DNA from: Novosphingobium sp049354825
GTDB lineage: Bacteria > Pseudomonadota > Alphaproteobacteria > Sphingomonadales > Sphingomonadaceae
Direction: 5' to 3'
DNA: 64,000 nucleotides
NCBI RefSeq assembly: GCF_049354825.1
Contig: NZ_CP186480.1
Span: forward strand, 1,240,001-1,304,000
The notes beneath the pieces are model-generated. The model searched no databases and had not been told where the DNA came from. It saw only the letters and a program-made list of their open reading frames with translations. Shown piece by piece: positions 31,810-40,444 of this stretch (the first letter of the stretch is position 1; each line of letters starts with the position of its first letter). The position numbers were made by a program, and so were the translations under genes.

Positions 31810-33099
31810 TCAGTCCACGAAGGGATCGCGCACAAGGATCGTGTCCTCACGTTCGGGGCTGGTCGAAACGAGCGCGACCGGCGTTTCGATCAACTCCTGG
31901 ACCCGCTGGATATACTTGATCGCCTGGGCGGGCAGGTCGGCCCACGAGCGGGCGCCGGCGGTAGTCCCGCTCCAGCCTTCCATCTCCTCGTAGATCGGCT
32001 CCACGGCGGCCTGGTCGGCGGCGTGGCTGGGAAGGTAGTCGAGCACTTTGCCGCGCAGGCGGTAGCCGGTGCAGATCCTGACGGTCTCGAAACCGTCGAG
32101 CACGTCGAGCTTGGTCAGCGCGATGCCGGTGACGCCCGAAATGGCGCAAGACTGGCGGACCAGCACCGCGTCGAACCAGCCGCAGCGGCGCTTGCGGCCG
32201 GTTACCGTGCCGAATTCGTGGCCGCGTTCGCCCAGCTTCTGTCCGGTGGCATCGGCCAGTTCGGTCGGGAACGGCCCGCTGCCGACGCGGGTGGTGTAAG
32301 CCTTGACGATGCCGAGCACGAAGCCGGCCGCGCTGGGGCCGAGGCCCGATCCGCTGGCCGCGGTGCCAGAGACCGTGTTAGAACTGGTGACGAACGGATA
32401 CGTGCCGTGATCGACGTCGAGCAGAACCCCCTGCGCACCTTCGAAGAGGATGCGCGCGCCCGCCTTGCGGACCTTCTTGAGGCGCTTCCACACGGGCTGC
32501 GCGAATTGCAGCACCGAAGGCGCGATCTCGCGCAGTTCGGCCAGCAGCGCCTGGCGATCGACCGGCGGCTGGCCGAAACCGGCGCGCAGCGCGTCATGGT
32601 GCGCGCAAAGCCGGTCCAGCTGGGCGTCGAGCGAATCGAGGTGAGCGAGGTCGCAGACGCGGATGGCGCGGCGGCCGACCTTGTCTTCGTACGCCGGCCC
32701 GATGCCGCGCCCGGTGGTGCCGATCTTTCCCGACCCGGCGGCGGTCTCGCGCAGGCCATCGAGATCGCGGTGCAGCGGCAGGATCAGCGCGCAATTGTCC
32801 GCGATGGCGAAGTTTTCGGCGTTGATCGTCACGCCCTGGCCTTCGAGCTTGGCGATCTCCGCCTTTAGATGCCACGGATCGAGCACCACGCCGTTGCCGA
32901 TGATCGACAGCGTGCCGGTGACGATGCCCGAAGGCAGCAGCGAAAGCTTGTAGGTCTGGTTGCCGACCACCAGCGTGTGGCCGGCGTTATGCCCGCCCTG
33001 GAAGCGGACGACCGCGTCGGCGCGGCTGGCCAGCCAGTCGACGATCTTGCCCTTGCCCTCATCGCCCCACTGGGCTCCGATCACGGTGACGTTGGCCAA
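31810..33099 (-). CDS. purA: Adenylosuccinate synthetase
   Basis: A 429-residue GTP-dependent enzyme joining IMP and aspartate in AMP synthesis. The N-terminal P-loop QWGDEGKGKIVDWLA, GHNAGHTLVV, the IMP-binding GTTGRGIGPAYEDKVGRRA and the KLDVLDGF base-recognition motif are all intact. A good promoter lies 35-63 bp upstream. In several proteobacteria purA is next to hisZ; here hisZ lies 4 kb away beyond three accessory genes. Confidence 0.98.
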   Translation of the reverse strand: MANVTVIGAQWGDEGKGKIVDWLASRADAVVRFQGGHNAGHTLVVGNQTYKLSLLPSGIVTGTLSIIGNGVVLDPWHLKAEIAKLEGQGVTINAENFAIADNCALILPLHRDLDGLRETAAGSGKIGTTGRGIGPAYEDKVGRRAIRVCDLAHLDSLDAQLDRLCAHHDALRAGFGQPPVDRQALLAELREIAPSVLQFAQPVWKRLKKVRKAGARILFEGAQGVLLDVDHGTYPFVTSSNTVSGTAASGSGLGPSAAGFVLGIVKAYTTRVGSGPFPTELADATGQKLGERGHEFGTVTGRKRRCGWFDAVLVRQSCAISGVTGIALTKLDVLDGFETVRICTGYRLRGKVLDYLPSHAADQAAVEPIYEEMEGWSGTTAGARSWADLPAQAIKYIQRVQELIETPVALVSTSPEREDTILVRDPFVD

Positions 33100-33133
33100 G
33101 CTTCAGTTCCTTCCAGCCGGAAAAGCCGCGCGC

Positions 33134-33162
33134 GCCCTAGAAGACACCGGCGCGAAGGGCAA
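33134..33162 (-). promoter_or_regulatory. Promoter of purA
   Basis: Minus-strand -35 TTGCCC (33157-33162) and -10 TAGGGC (33134-33139) are separated by 17 nt, matching the other housekeeping promoters in this window. Confidence 0.5.
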
Positions 33163-33188
33163 CCTGCGGGCACGAAGTCCACACCTGC

Positions 33189-33204
33189 TTGACACATTTG
33201 ACAC
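33189..33204. repeat. Tandem TTGACAC repeat upstream of purA
   Basis: TTGACAC occurs twice with a 2-nt spacer (33189-33195 and 33198-33204), about 30 bp upstream of the purA -35. It could be a direct-repeat activator or repressor site, or on the plus strand an orphan -35 hexamer. The rest of 33205-33335 shows nothing recognisable. Confidence 0.4.
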
Positions 33205-33335
33205 CGTCCAGCGCCCAGCACCTGCCCCGCCGCCCAGAATTTTGGGTGCAGCGAAGAAATGAGCGGCAACGAGGGCGCGGCGAAAATCCATTGCCAGATT
33301 GTGCCAAAGGGTTCCCGAGTAGGAAACCGGCGCGT

Positions 33336-34304
33336 TCAGGCTCCCAGCCCGGCCATTCCGAGTTGCCGGACCGCATCCTCGGCGGCGGCGCCATGATGCG
33401 CCAGCCAGTCTTCCGCGGCGGCAAGTTCGGCGCCCAGGTCGGCCTCCGCCCGGGCCCGGCGGGCCAAACGGTCGGCATTGCCAAAGGCCGCATCCGGATT
33501 TTTCGAATACGTTGCGAACAGCGGGCCGGCGACGACTGCCGCGAAGGCGGACGGCTCCGCCTCGATACCGAAGAGGCGCGCCGCGGCCGCCAGCATCTCG
33601 GCAGGCTGCGCGAAGAAGCGGTCGGCGTCGAGGGCGCGGGCCTGCGGCATCGCGGCGGCGGCGGCAAAGCGCGTCACTTGCGCCGCCCATAGCGCCGCCG
33701 CGCACTCGGCGTCGGACAAGCCTGACAAGTCACCCAGAGAGGGCGCCAGTTCGCCGGCCACGCCGCGCAGCCAGGCGCGGTGATCGGCGCTGCGCAGGAC
33801 GGCCGAGAGATATTCGCGCCAGCCGTGATAAAGCAGGATTACCGCTGCCGGGGCTGCCACCGCCGCGATGTCGTCGAGCATGAAATTTACCGGCACGTTG
33901 GCCTTCACGATGGTTGCGCTCCCGCCAGGATAGCGCTTGGCCGCCATCGCCAGCGCCAGCGGCAGCAGTGCGCCCGCCTGGCCGACCGCGACCTGACGCA
34001 ACGCCAGCGGTTCGCGCAGCACCAGGCCGCCACCCAGGCTTTCCAGCGCGCGCGCCAGCAGGGTCGAGCCGCAGTGGGCGACGTGGAAGATCCAGTTGGC
34101 GGCAAGCGGCGCGGCCGGCTGCGCCAGCAGGGTGTCGATCGGCACGCGCAAGGCGCCCTCGCGTGCCGGGCGGGCGCGGTGATCGAGGAAGATCGAGGCG
34201 CGGTAGGAAGCGGGGTCCATCGGCACGAACACCGCCTCCTCGCCCGCGAACGCATGGAGATAATGATCGGGCGAGACGAACAGGTCGGCGAGCGTCGGCG
34301 TCAT
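33336..34304 (-). CDS. Sulfotransferase-like P-loop protein
   Basis: A 322-residue protein with the nucleotide-phosphate motif WIFHVAHCGSTLLARALESL at residues 71-90, resembling the PAPS 5'-phosphosulfate loop of sulfotransferases with H77-C-G-S-T81 in place of the usual R-S-G-T-T. A later basic/Ser segment typical of 3'-phosphate binding is less clear. It may be a sulfotransferase or a related kinase-like P-loop enzyme; the acceptor is unknown. Divergent from the TauD-like gene (49-bp gap), with which it probably works. Confidence 0.55.
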   Translation of the reverse strand: MTPTLADLFVSPDHYLHAFAGEEAVFVPMDPASYRASIFLDHRARPAREGALRVPIDTLLAQPAAPLAANWIFHVAHCGSTLLARALESLGGGLVLREPLALRQVAVGQAGALLPLALAMAAKRYPGGSATIVKANVPVNFMLDDIAAVAAPAAVILLYHGWREYLSAVLRSADHRAWLRGVAGELAPSLGDLSGLSDAECAAALWAAQVTRFAAAAAMPQARALDADRFFAQPAEMLAAAARLFGIEAEPSAFAAVVAGPLFATYSKNPDAAFGNADRLARRARAEADLGAELAAAEDWLAHHGAAAEDAVRQLGMAGLGA

Positions 34305-34330
34305 GCGAAGGGCTATAGCGGGCGGCGCGC

Positions 34331-34350
34331 CGGGCGGCTATCGCCGCCCG
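34331..34350 (+). promoter_or_regulatory. Perfect hairpin just before the TauD-like start
   Basis: CGGGCGGC-tatc-GCCGCCCG has an 8-bp all-G/C stem and a 4-nt loop, ending 3 bp before the ATG at 34354. No Shine-Dalgarno is present. It would hide the initiation region in mRNA, or act as a DNA operator in the divergent gap. Confidence 0.5.
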
Positions 34351-34353
34351 GTC

Positions 34354-35334
34354 ATGGCCCGCATCGACCCTCCCCGGCCCGAACGCCCTTTCGCGCGGAT
34401 CGAAGCGGACGCAGGCGAGACGCTGGCCGCGCTGGACAAGGCGTTCGTGGTGGCAGCGTACAGGACGCACGGAGCGCTGCTGTTCACCGGCTTCGGCGTC
34501 GATGCCGGCGCGCTGCGCGGCCTGGCCGACCGATTGTGCCGGACCGCGGTGATCAACGATTCCCCCGGACGCGACGCCATCGACGCGGCGGGGCAGATCT
34601 TTACCGTCAACCGCGGGCAGGACGCATTTGCGCTCCATCCCGAGCTTTCGCGCGAACCGTGGAAGCCCGATGCCGCCTTTTTCGCCTGCCTGACCCCGCC
34701 CGACGGCGAAGGCGCCACCACCGTGTGCGACGGTGTTGCGCTGGCGCGCGCTCTACCCGCCGACGTGCGCGCCGGGCTGGAGCGACGGCGGCTGGTCTAT
34801 CCGGCGCCGACCTGGCCCGGGCTGTTCGCCTACTGGCTGGGCACCCCGGAACCGAGCGACGCGCTGCTGGCAAACCCGCCGGCCAGCTGCCCTTACCGCT
34901 TCGCGCGCGGCGCCGACGGATCGGTCTTCCGTTATTTCACCCGCCCCGCCCTGCACCGGCCGATGTTCGCCGATGGCCCCGCGTTCGGCAACTTCCTGCT
35001 GTTCGCGCGCTTCACCAACGGGCGCGGCGATTTTCCACTTCTCGACGACATGACCCCGGTGCCCGAGGAATGGTTGCAGGCGATCAAGGCAGCCGGCGAT
35101 GCGCTGACGGCGCGCGTCGAGTGGCAGCGCGGCGACCTGCTGGTGCTCGACAACACGCGCTTCATGCACGGGCGCACCGCCATCGCCAATCCGGCGATAC
35201 GGCTGATCGCGACCCGCTTCGGCTATCTCGACTTCGCGCGGCCGGACCCCGAGGAGCCCGCCGACCCGGTTTGGCGGCGCGAGGATTTCGTGCCGCCGAT
35301 TCCGCCGTGGCACCCGGGGCTGGCGCAGCGATGA
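34354..35334 (+). CDS. TauD/TfdA-family Fe(II)/2-oxoglutarate dioxygenase (SyrP-like)
   Basis: A 326-residue oxygenase. The iron-binding facial triad appears as H95-x-E97 (AFALHPELSREPW) with a distal histidine in DNTRFMHGRTAI, and the FFACLTPPDGEGATTVCDG strand is typical of the SyrP branch that hydroxylates amino-acid groups in natural products. The substrate is unknown. Start at 34354; an upstream ATG at 34303 overlaps the divergent gene's start and adds only G/R-rich sequence. ATGA overlap couples it to the ClC gene. Confidence 0.75.
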   Translation: MARIDPPRPERPFARIEADAGETLAALDKAFVVAAYRTHGALLFTGFGVDAGALRGLADRLCRTAVINDSPGRDAIDAAGQIFTVNRGQDAFALHPELSREPWKPDAAFFACLTPPDGEGATTVCDGVALARALPADVRAGLERRRLVYPAPTWPGLFAYWLGTPEPSDALLANPPASCPYRFARGADGSVFRYFTRPALHRPMFADGPAFGNFLLFARFTNGRGDFPLLDDMTPVPEEWLQAIKAAGDALTARVEWQRGDLLVLDNTRFMHGRTAIANPAIRLIATRFGYLDFARPDPEEPADPVWRREDFVPPIPPWHPGLAQR

Positions 35335-37070
35335 GGCGCCCATCCACGGTCGTGCGCTGGCTGCGGCGGCGCGCGCGGGTCAGCGAAGTGGTGCTGATCG
35401 CGATCGCTACGGCGATCGGCGCGTTGACCGCGCTGGCGACGATCGCGGTGGGCGCGGTGGCGCGCACGCTGCAGCACCTGCTTTACGACCTCGGCCCGAT
35501 CGCGCACCTGAGCGCGGTCCCCAGTGTCTCCGCGCTCACCCTGCTGGCGCTGCCCGCGGGCGGTGCCGCGCTGACGCTGTTCGGGCTGCTGACCGTGTCG
35601 AGGCGCCGCGCCATGGTCGACGCGGTCGAGGCCAACGCCCTCCACGGCGGGCGGATGAGCGCGGGCGACAGCGTCGTGCTGGCCGGGCAGACCGCGATTT
35701 CCAACGGCTTTGGCGCGTCGGTCGGGTTAGAGGCCGCTTATGCCCAGGTCGGCGGTATGGCCGGGTCGCTTGCGGCGCAGGCGCTCAACCTGCGGCGCGG
35801 CGACTGGCGCGTGCTGGTCGGTGCCGGCGCCGGGGCCGCGATCGCCGCCGCCTTCGGGGCGCCGCTGACGGGCGCCTTCTACGCCTTCGAGATCGTGATC
35901 GGCGCCTACACCCCGGCGGCGCTGGCACCGGTCGCGGCGGCGTCGCTGGCCGGGGCGCTGACAGCGCAGACGCTGGGCATCCAGCCTTATGTCCTCGACG
36001 CCGATTACGGCGGCATTCACGAAACCCACCACTACCTGCTCTACGCCCTGCTGGGGGCGGTCTGCGCGGTGCTGGGCATCCTGCTGATGCGGGCGGTGGC
36101 GCTGACCGACCAGGCCTCGCGCAAGCTGCCTTACGCGGCCTACATCCGCCCCACGGTCGGCGGCCTGCTGTTGATCCCGCTGGCGCTCTATTCGCCGCAA
36201 GTCCTGTCCTCGGGCCACGGCGCGCTGCACGTCGACCTGGCGGTGAACACGCCGCTGCTGTTCGTGGCGACGATCTTCGTGGTCAAGGCGGCCAGCTCGG
36301 TCGTGTCGCTGGGGTTCGGCTTTCGCGGCGGGCTGTTCTTCGCGTCGCTGTTCCTTGGCACACTGGTGGGCCACATATTCGCGGTGGGAATCGACACCGC
36401 TGCCGGCGCGCCGATGCTCGACCCGGTCAACGGCGCGCTGGTCGGCATGGCGGCGATGGCGGCCGCGGTGGTGGGCGGGCCGATGACCATGGCCATGCTG
36501 GTGCTGGAAGCCACGCACAGCTTCACGTTGACCGGCGCGGTGATCGCGGCCGCGCTGGTCGCCAACACGATCGTGCGCGAAACGTTCGGGTTCAGCTTCT
36601 CCACCTGGCGGCTGCACTTGCGCGGGCAATCGATCCGCAGCGCCCGCGACGTCGGCTGGATGCGCAGCCTGACCGCGGGATCGATGATGCGCCGCAACCC
36701 CCGCACGATTGCGGCGGAAACCCCGCTCGATGCGTTTCGCCGCGCCTTTCCGCTGGGTTCGGCGACGCGCGCGGTGCTGGTCGATGCGGACGGGCGCTAT
36801 GCCGGCATCCTGCCGGTGGCATCCGCCTGGGACGAGCGTCGCGATCCCGCCACCCCTGCCGCCGATATCGCCGTCCACCGCGACGCCAGCCTCAATCCCG
36901 AGTTGGACATCACCGGCGTGCTGCGCCGGCTCGACGCGGTGCAGGCGGACGAGCTGGCGGTGGTCGATGCCGACCAGCGGGTGATCGGGCTGCTGTCCGA
37001 CGCCTATGTCAGGCGCCGCTATGCCGAGGAACTGGAAAAAGCCCAGCGCGACCTGTTCGGCGAAGCCTGA
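35331..37070 (+). CDS. ClC-family chloride channel/transporter with CBS domain
   Basis: A 579-residue protein: a ClC membrane domain of about ten or more helices (25-430) followed by a cytosolic CBS pair (about 450-570: TAGSMMRRNPRTIAAETPL and AVVDADQRVIGLLSDAYVRR). The ion-pathway motif reads GASVGLEAAYAQ, keeping a glutamate where the gating Glu of GREGP is expected; AFGAPLTGAFYAFE is a further core motif. It would move chloride or fluoride-like anions, possibly in exchange with protons. Coupled to the TauD-like gene; stops 12 bp from the convergent hisZ. Confidence 0.85.
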   Translation: MRRPSTVVRWLRRRARVSEVVLIAIATAIGALTALATIAVGAVARTLQHLLYDLGPIAHLSAVPSVSALTLLALPAGGAALTLFGLLTVSRRRAMVDAVEANALHGGRMSAGDSVVLAGQTAISNGFGASVGLEAAYAQVGGMAGSLAAQALNLRRGDWRVLVGAGAGAAIAAAFGAPLTGAFYAFEIVIGAYTPAALAPVAAASLAGALTAQTLGIQPYVLDADYGGIHETHHYLLYALLGAVCAVLGILLMRAVALTDQASRKLPYAAYIRPTVGGLLLIPLALYSPQVLSSGHGALHVDLAVNTPLLFVATIFVVKAASSVVSLGFGFRGGLFFASLFLGTLVGHIFAVGIDTAAGAPMLDPVNGALVGMAAMAAAVVGGPMTMAMLVLEATHSFTLTGAVIAAALVANTIVRETFGFSFSTWRLHLRGQSIRSARDVGWMRSLTAGSMMRRNPRTIAAETPLDAFRRAFPLGSATRAVLVDADGRYAGILPVASAWDERRDPATPAADIAVHRDASLNPELDITGVLRRLDAVQADELAVVDADQRVIGLLSDAYVRRRYAEELEKAQRDLFGEA

Positions 37071-37082
37071 AGCGCGGCGGCG

Positions 37083-38210
37083 CTAGAGCTTCACCGGATC
37101 GTATCCGTCGAGACGGTGCGTACAACCCAGTGCGGCGGCATCGTCGTTTTCGCCCAGCGCCGCCAGCGTGCGCCAGCCGATCGCGCGCAGCCGCGCAGCG
37201 GCGGCGACATCGTGGCCGAGCGGGAGAAACAGCAGGTCGCGCGGCGCCTCCGCGGCGGCGAGGCGCGCCACCAGCGGATCGGCATAAAGCGAAAAGCCGG
37301 TCGCCGGCTCGCCCGCCGAACCGTCTGCCGCGCCAAGGATGCGGTACGTTCCGCCGCGGCCCAGCGCGCCGCGCACGCCCTCGGCGTAAAGCGTGAAGCC
37401 GAACCACGACTGGTATTCGAAGCCGTGCCGCTCGCTGGGGTCGAGCGTGATGCGCACCCCGGCCGGAACGCGCGCGGCGATGTCCTTCAGCGCGCGGATC
37501 CGGCTGGCGAGCGCGCCGCCGGCATCGATCGCGGCCAGCCGGTCGATCGCCGCCGCAAATGGGCCGGCCGCGTAAAGCAGCCCGGCATAGGCCTCGCCCC
37601 CGACGTCGGCGAGGCCGCCGGCATCCTTGGCGTCAAGCTCGCGGCGGACAGCGGCTACCCGCTCGGGCGCAAGGGGGAGCGGTCCGGCAGCCAGGGTATC
37701 GACCAGGTCCGGAAGCGTGAAATCGACCGACAGCCCGGTGGCGCCGGCGGCCTGCGCTGCGGCAATCGCCAGCGTCACGATCTCGCCCGCGGCGGCGACG
37801 GTGTCGCTGCCGATCAGTTCGGCGCCAAGCTGCAGGCGTTCGCGCGCGGGATCGAGCCCGTCGCCGCGGATGGTGACGACCTGCCCGGCATAGCACAGCC
37901 GAAGCGGGCGCGGGCGCGACGCCAGGCTGGTGGCGGCGATGCGGCCGACCTGCGGGGTGATGTCACTGCGCAGCGCCAGCGTGCGCAAGCTGGCGGGATC
38001 GACGAAGCGAAACATCCGGCGCGGCTCGACCCCGGCCATCCGGCTGGCGAGCGATTTCTCGAACTCGATCGACGGCGGCGATACCCGGTCATAGCCGTGC
38101 GCGTCGCAGCTATCGAGGATGCTGCGCATGGCGCGCTGGGCCGCCGCGGCCTGCGCGGGCAGGCGGTCTTCGAGGCCTTCGGGCAAAAGGTCGCGGTCGG
38201 CGTCGTTCAT
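37083..38210 (-). CDS. hisZ: ATP phosphoribosyltransferase regulatory subunit
   Basis: A 375-residue paralogue of histidyl-tRNA synthetase that regulates HisG in organisms with the short HisG. It begins with LPEGLEDRLPAQAAAAQRAM and has HisRS-type motif 2 (RMFRFVDP and LALRSDITPQVGRI) but lacks the anticodon-binding domain. That length and motif set separate HisZ from HisS. No hisG is in the window. Normally it neighbours purA. Confidence 0.88.
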   Translation of the reverse strand: MNDADRDLLPEGLEDRLPAQAAAAQRAMRSILDSCDAHGYDRVSPPSIEFEKSLASRMAGVEPRRMFRFVDPASLRTLALRSDITPQVGRIAATSLASRPRPLRLCYAGQVVTIRGDGLDPARERLQLGAELIGSDTVAAAGEIVTLAIAAAQAAGATGLSVDFTLPDLVDTLAAGPLPLAPERVAAVRRELDAKDAGGLADVGGEAYAGLLYAAGPFAAAIDRLAAIDAGGALASRIRALKDIAARVPAGVRITLDPSERHGFEYQSWFGFTLYAEGVRGALGRGGTYRILGAADGSAGEPATGFSLYADPLVARLAAAEAPRDLLFLPLGHDVAAAARLRAIGWRTLAALGENDDAAALGCTHRLDGYDPVKL

Positions 38211-38253
38211 GGCGCCGCCGCTTAGCGGCAGATGCGCGGCGGCGAAAGGCCGA

Positions 38254-38694
38254 TCAGAGCTGGACTTCGCCCTGGTCCTCGCCGTCCCAGTAATGGATGC
38301 GGCCGGCGTGGGCCTTGATCAGGAGGATGCCTGGCGTCGACGGCCCTTCGGGCCACCAGCGCTCCAGCTCCTTTTGCCAGCGCTTTTCAAGCTCGGCCTT
38401 GTCGCGAACGAGTTCGGCCTTGGCTTCGACATGGATGAAGGCGCCCGGCTTGCCGACCACGCCGAGAATGCCAGCGCTGCCCTGGTAGGACAGGCCGACA
38501 TTGGGGTTGGTCTGGATATGCCGGACCGAGAGCGCGTCTTCGCTGGAGAAGAACCAGGCGTCGCCGTCGTACTCGACCTCGCGGTTGTTGCTCATCGGGC
38601 GGGCCGCGATGGCGCCATTGTCGGCGACCGTCTGCAACATGCAGAAGTCGACGTCCTTCATCATATCGGCGATGTCTTTCAGGGTCTTGCTCAC
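38254..38694 (-). CDS. Pyridoxamine-phosphate-oxidase-like general stress protein
   Basis: A 146-residue FMN-binding split-barrel protein of the general stress protein 26 type. RPMSNNREVEYDGDAWFFSS and the C-terminal IHYWDGEDQGEV fit that group better than true PdxH. The specific role (flavin or F420-like chemistry, or stress tolerance) is unknown. Separate from serA by a 59-bp gap. Confidence 0.85.
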   Translation of the reverse strand: MSKTLKDIADMMKDVDFCMLQTVADNGAIAARPMSNNREVEYDGDAWFFSSEDALSVRHIQTNPNVGLSYQGSAGILGVVGKPGAFIHVEAKAELVRDKAELEKRWQKELERWWPEGPSTPGILLIKAHAGRIHYWDGEDQGEVQL

Positions 38695-38753
38695 GGCCGC
38701 GGCGCTCCTCTCGGTCTGTCGAAAGGGAAGCGCCGCGAGCGCGGCAAGGTTCC

Positions 38754-40337
38754 CTAGAAGCGCAGCGCCTTGACGATCTTGACGCCCGGCAGGGCGCAGG
38801 CGGCCTTGAGAACGTCCTCGGGCACCGGGCTGTCGACCGAAAGCAGCAGCACCGCCTCGCCGCCGGCATCGCGGCGACCGAGGTGGAAGGTGCCGATGTT
38901 GATGCCCGCCTCGCCCAGCAGGGTGCCGATCCGTCCGATGAAGCCCGGCGCATCCTCGTTGACGATGTAGAGCATGTAGCCAGTCAGTTCGGCTTCGATG
39001 GCGACGCCGAAGATTTCCACCAGGCGGCTCTGGTCCGCGCCGAACAGCGTGCCCGCAACCGAGCGATCGCCCGCCGACGTGCCGACGGTAACGCGCACCA
39101 GCGTGTTGTAGGCGCCGTCGCGGTCGTGCCGGATCTCGCGCACGTCGAGGCCGCGTTCCTTGGCCAGGAACGGCGCGTTGACCATGTTCACGGTGTCCGA
39201 ATAGCGGCGCATGAAGCCCGCCAGCACCGCCCCGGTAATCGGTTTGGGGTTGAGCTGCGCGGCGGCGCCTTCGACCTCGACCGCGATGCGGGTCAGGTTA
39301 TCGTGCGCCAGCTGGCCCACCAGGCTGCCGAGCTGCTCGGCCAGCTTCATGTACGGACGCAGCTTGGGCGCTTCCTCCGCCGAGAGCGACGGCATGTTGA
39401 GCGCGTTGGTGACCCCGCCGCTGACCAGGTAATCGGCCATCTGCTCGGCCACCTGCAGCGCCACGTTGACTTGCGCCTCGGTGGTCGAGGCGCCCAGGTG
39501 CGGCGTGCAGATGAAGTTCGGCGTTCCGAACAGGGGCGAATCCTTGGCCGGCTCGGTCTGGAACACGTCAAGCGCGGCGCCGGCGATATGACCGGAATCC
39601 AGACCCGCCTTGAGCGCTGCCTCGTCGATCAGTCCGCCGCGCGCGCAATTGACGATGCGCACCCCCGGCTTGGTCTTGGCCAGGTTCTCGGCAGAGAGGA
39701 TGTTGCGCGTCTGGTCGGTCAGCGGCGTATGCAGCGTGATGAAGTCGGCGCGGGCCAACAGGGTCTCGAGATCGGCCTTTTCCACGCCCATCTCGATCGC
39801 GCGCTCCGGCGTGAGGAAAGGATCGTAGGCGACCACCTTCATCTTAAGGCCGAGCGCGCGCGCCGCGACGATGGAGCCGATATTGCCGGCACCGATCAGG
39901 CCCAGCGTCTTGCCGGTGACCTCGACCCCCATGAAGTCGTTCTTCGGCCACTTGCCGGCCTGGGTCTGGGCGTTGGCTTCGGGGATCTGGCGGGCGAGCG
40001 CGAAGATCATCGCTATGGCGTGTTCGGCGGTCGTGATCGAGTTGCCGAACGGGGTGTTCATCACGACCACGCCTTTGGCCGACGCCGCGGGGATATCGAC
40101 GTTGTCCACGCCGATGCCGGCGCGGCCGATCACCTTGAGGTTGGTCGCGGCATCGAGGATCGCCGGCGTCACCTTTGTGGACGAGCGGATGGCGAGGCCG
40201 TCGTAATCGCCGATGCGGGCGATCAGCTGTTCAGGCGTTTCGCCAGTAATCACATCGACGTCGCAGCCGCGCTCTTCAAAGATCTTGGCGGCATTGGGGT
40301 CCATCTTGTCGGAAATGAGGACACGGGGCTTGGTCAT
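38754..40337 (-). CDS. serA: D-3-phosphoglycerate dehydrogenase
   Basis: NAD-dependent first enzyme of serine synthesis; 527 residues, the long form with an intervening domain and a C-terminal ACT domain. Seen are the Rossmann motif GLIGAGNIGSIVAARALG, the catalytic region NCARGGLIDEAALKAGL, the FICTPHLGASTTEAQVNVA histidine, and an ACT domain from about residue 455 (YMLYIVNEDAPGFIGRIGTL) likely to bind serine. The start at 40337 follows AAGGAACC. Follows serC in the same direction. Confidence 0.97.
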   Translation of the reverse strand: MTKPRVLISDKMDPNAAKIFEERGCDVDVITGETPEQLIARIGDYDGLAIRSSTKVTPAILDAATNLKVIGRAGIGVDNVDIPAASAKGVVVMNTPFGNSITTAEHAIAMIFALARQIPEANAQTQAGKWPKNDFMGVEVTGKTLGLIGAGNIGSIVAARALGLKMKVVAYDPFLTPERAIEMGVEKADLETLLARADFITLHTPLTDQTRNILSAENLAKTKPGVRIVNCARGGLIDEAALKAGLDSGHIAGAALDVFQTEPAKDSPLFGTPNFICTPHLGASTTEAQVNVALQVAEQMADYLVSGGVTNALNMPSLSAEEAPKLRPYMKLAEQLGSLVGQLAHDNLTRIAVEVEGAAAQLNPKPITGAVLAGFMRRYSDTVNMVNAPFLAKERGLDVREIRHDRDGAYNTLVRVTVGTSAGDRSVAGTLFGADQSRLVEIFGVAIEAELTGYMLYIVNEDAPGFIGRIGTLLGEAGINIGTFHLGRRDAGGEAVLLLSVDSPVPEDVLKAACALPGVKIVKALRF

Positions 40338-40357
40338 GAAATCGGTTCCTTCGTCAG

Positions 40358-40432
40358 CCCGGATCGATCCGGGGCCCCGCTGCCAGGCGGGCGTAAATTG
40401 GGGAAAGCGGAAGCTCCGACCCCGGTCCGGGG
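40358..40432. repeat. Inverted repeats between serC and serA
   Basis: The 107-bp gap contains the 16-bp perfect palindrome CCCGGATCGATCCGGG (40358-40373) and a second G/C-rich one, CCCCGG-t-CCGGGG (40420-40432). They may be a REP-like intergenic element or affect mRNA stability between the two genes. No T-run follows, so a terminator is not claimed. Confidence 0.45.
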
Positions 40433-40444
40433 CAGTCGCCGCGT

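Noticed and set aside
33780..37070. A single open frame of 1096 codons on the plus strand
   Set aside because: The first 517 codons run antisense to the sulfotransferase-like gene and out of frame through the TauD-like gene; only the part from 35331 (ClC) has a protein-like sequence.
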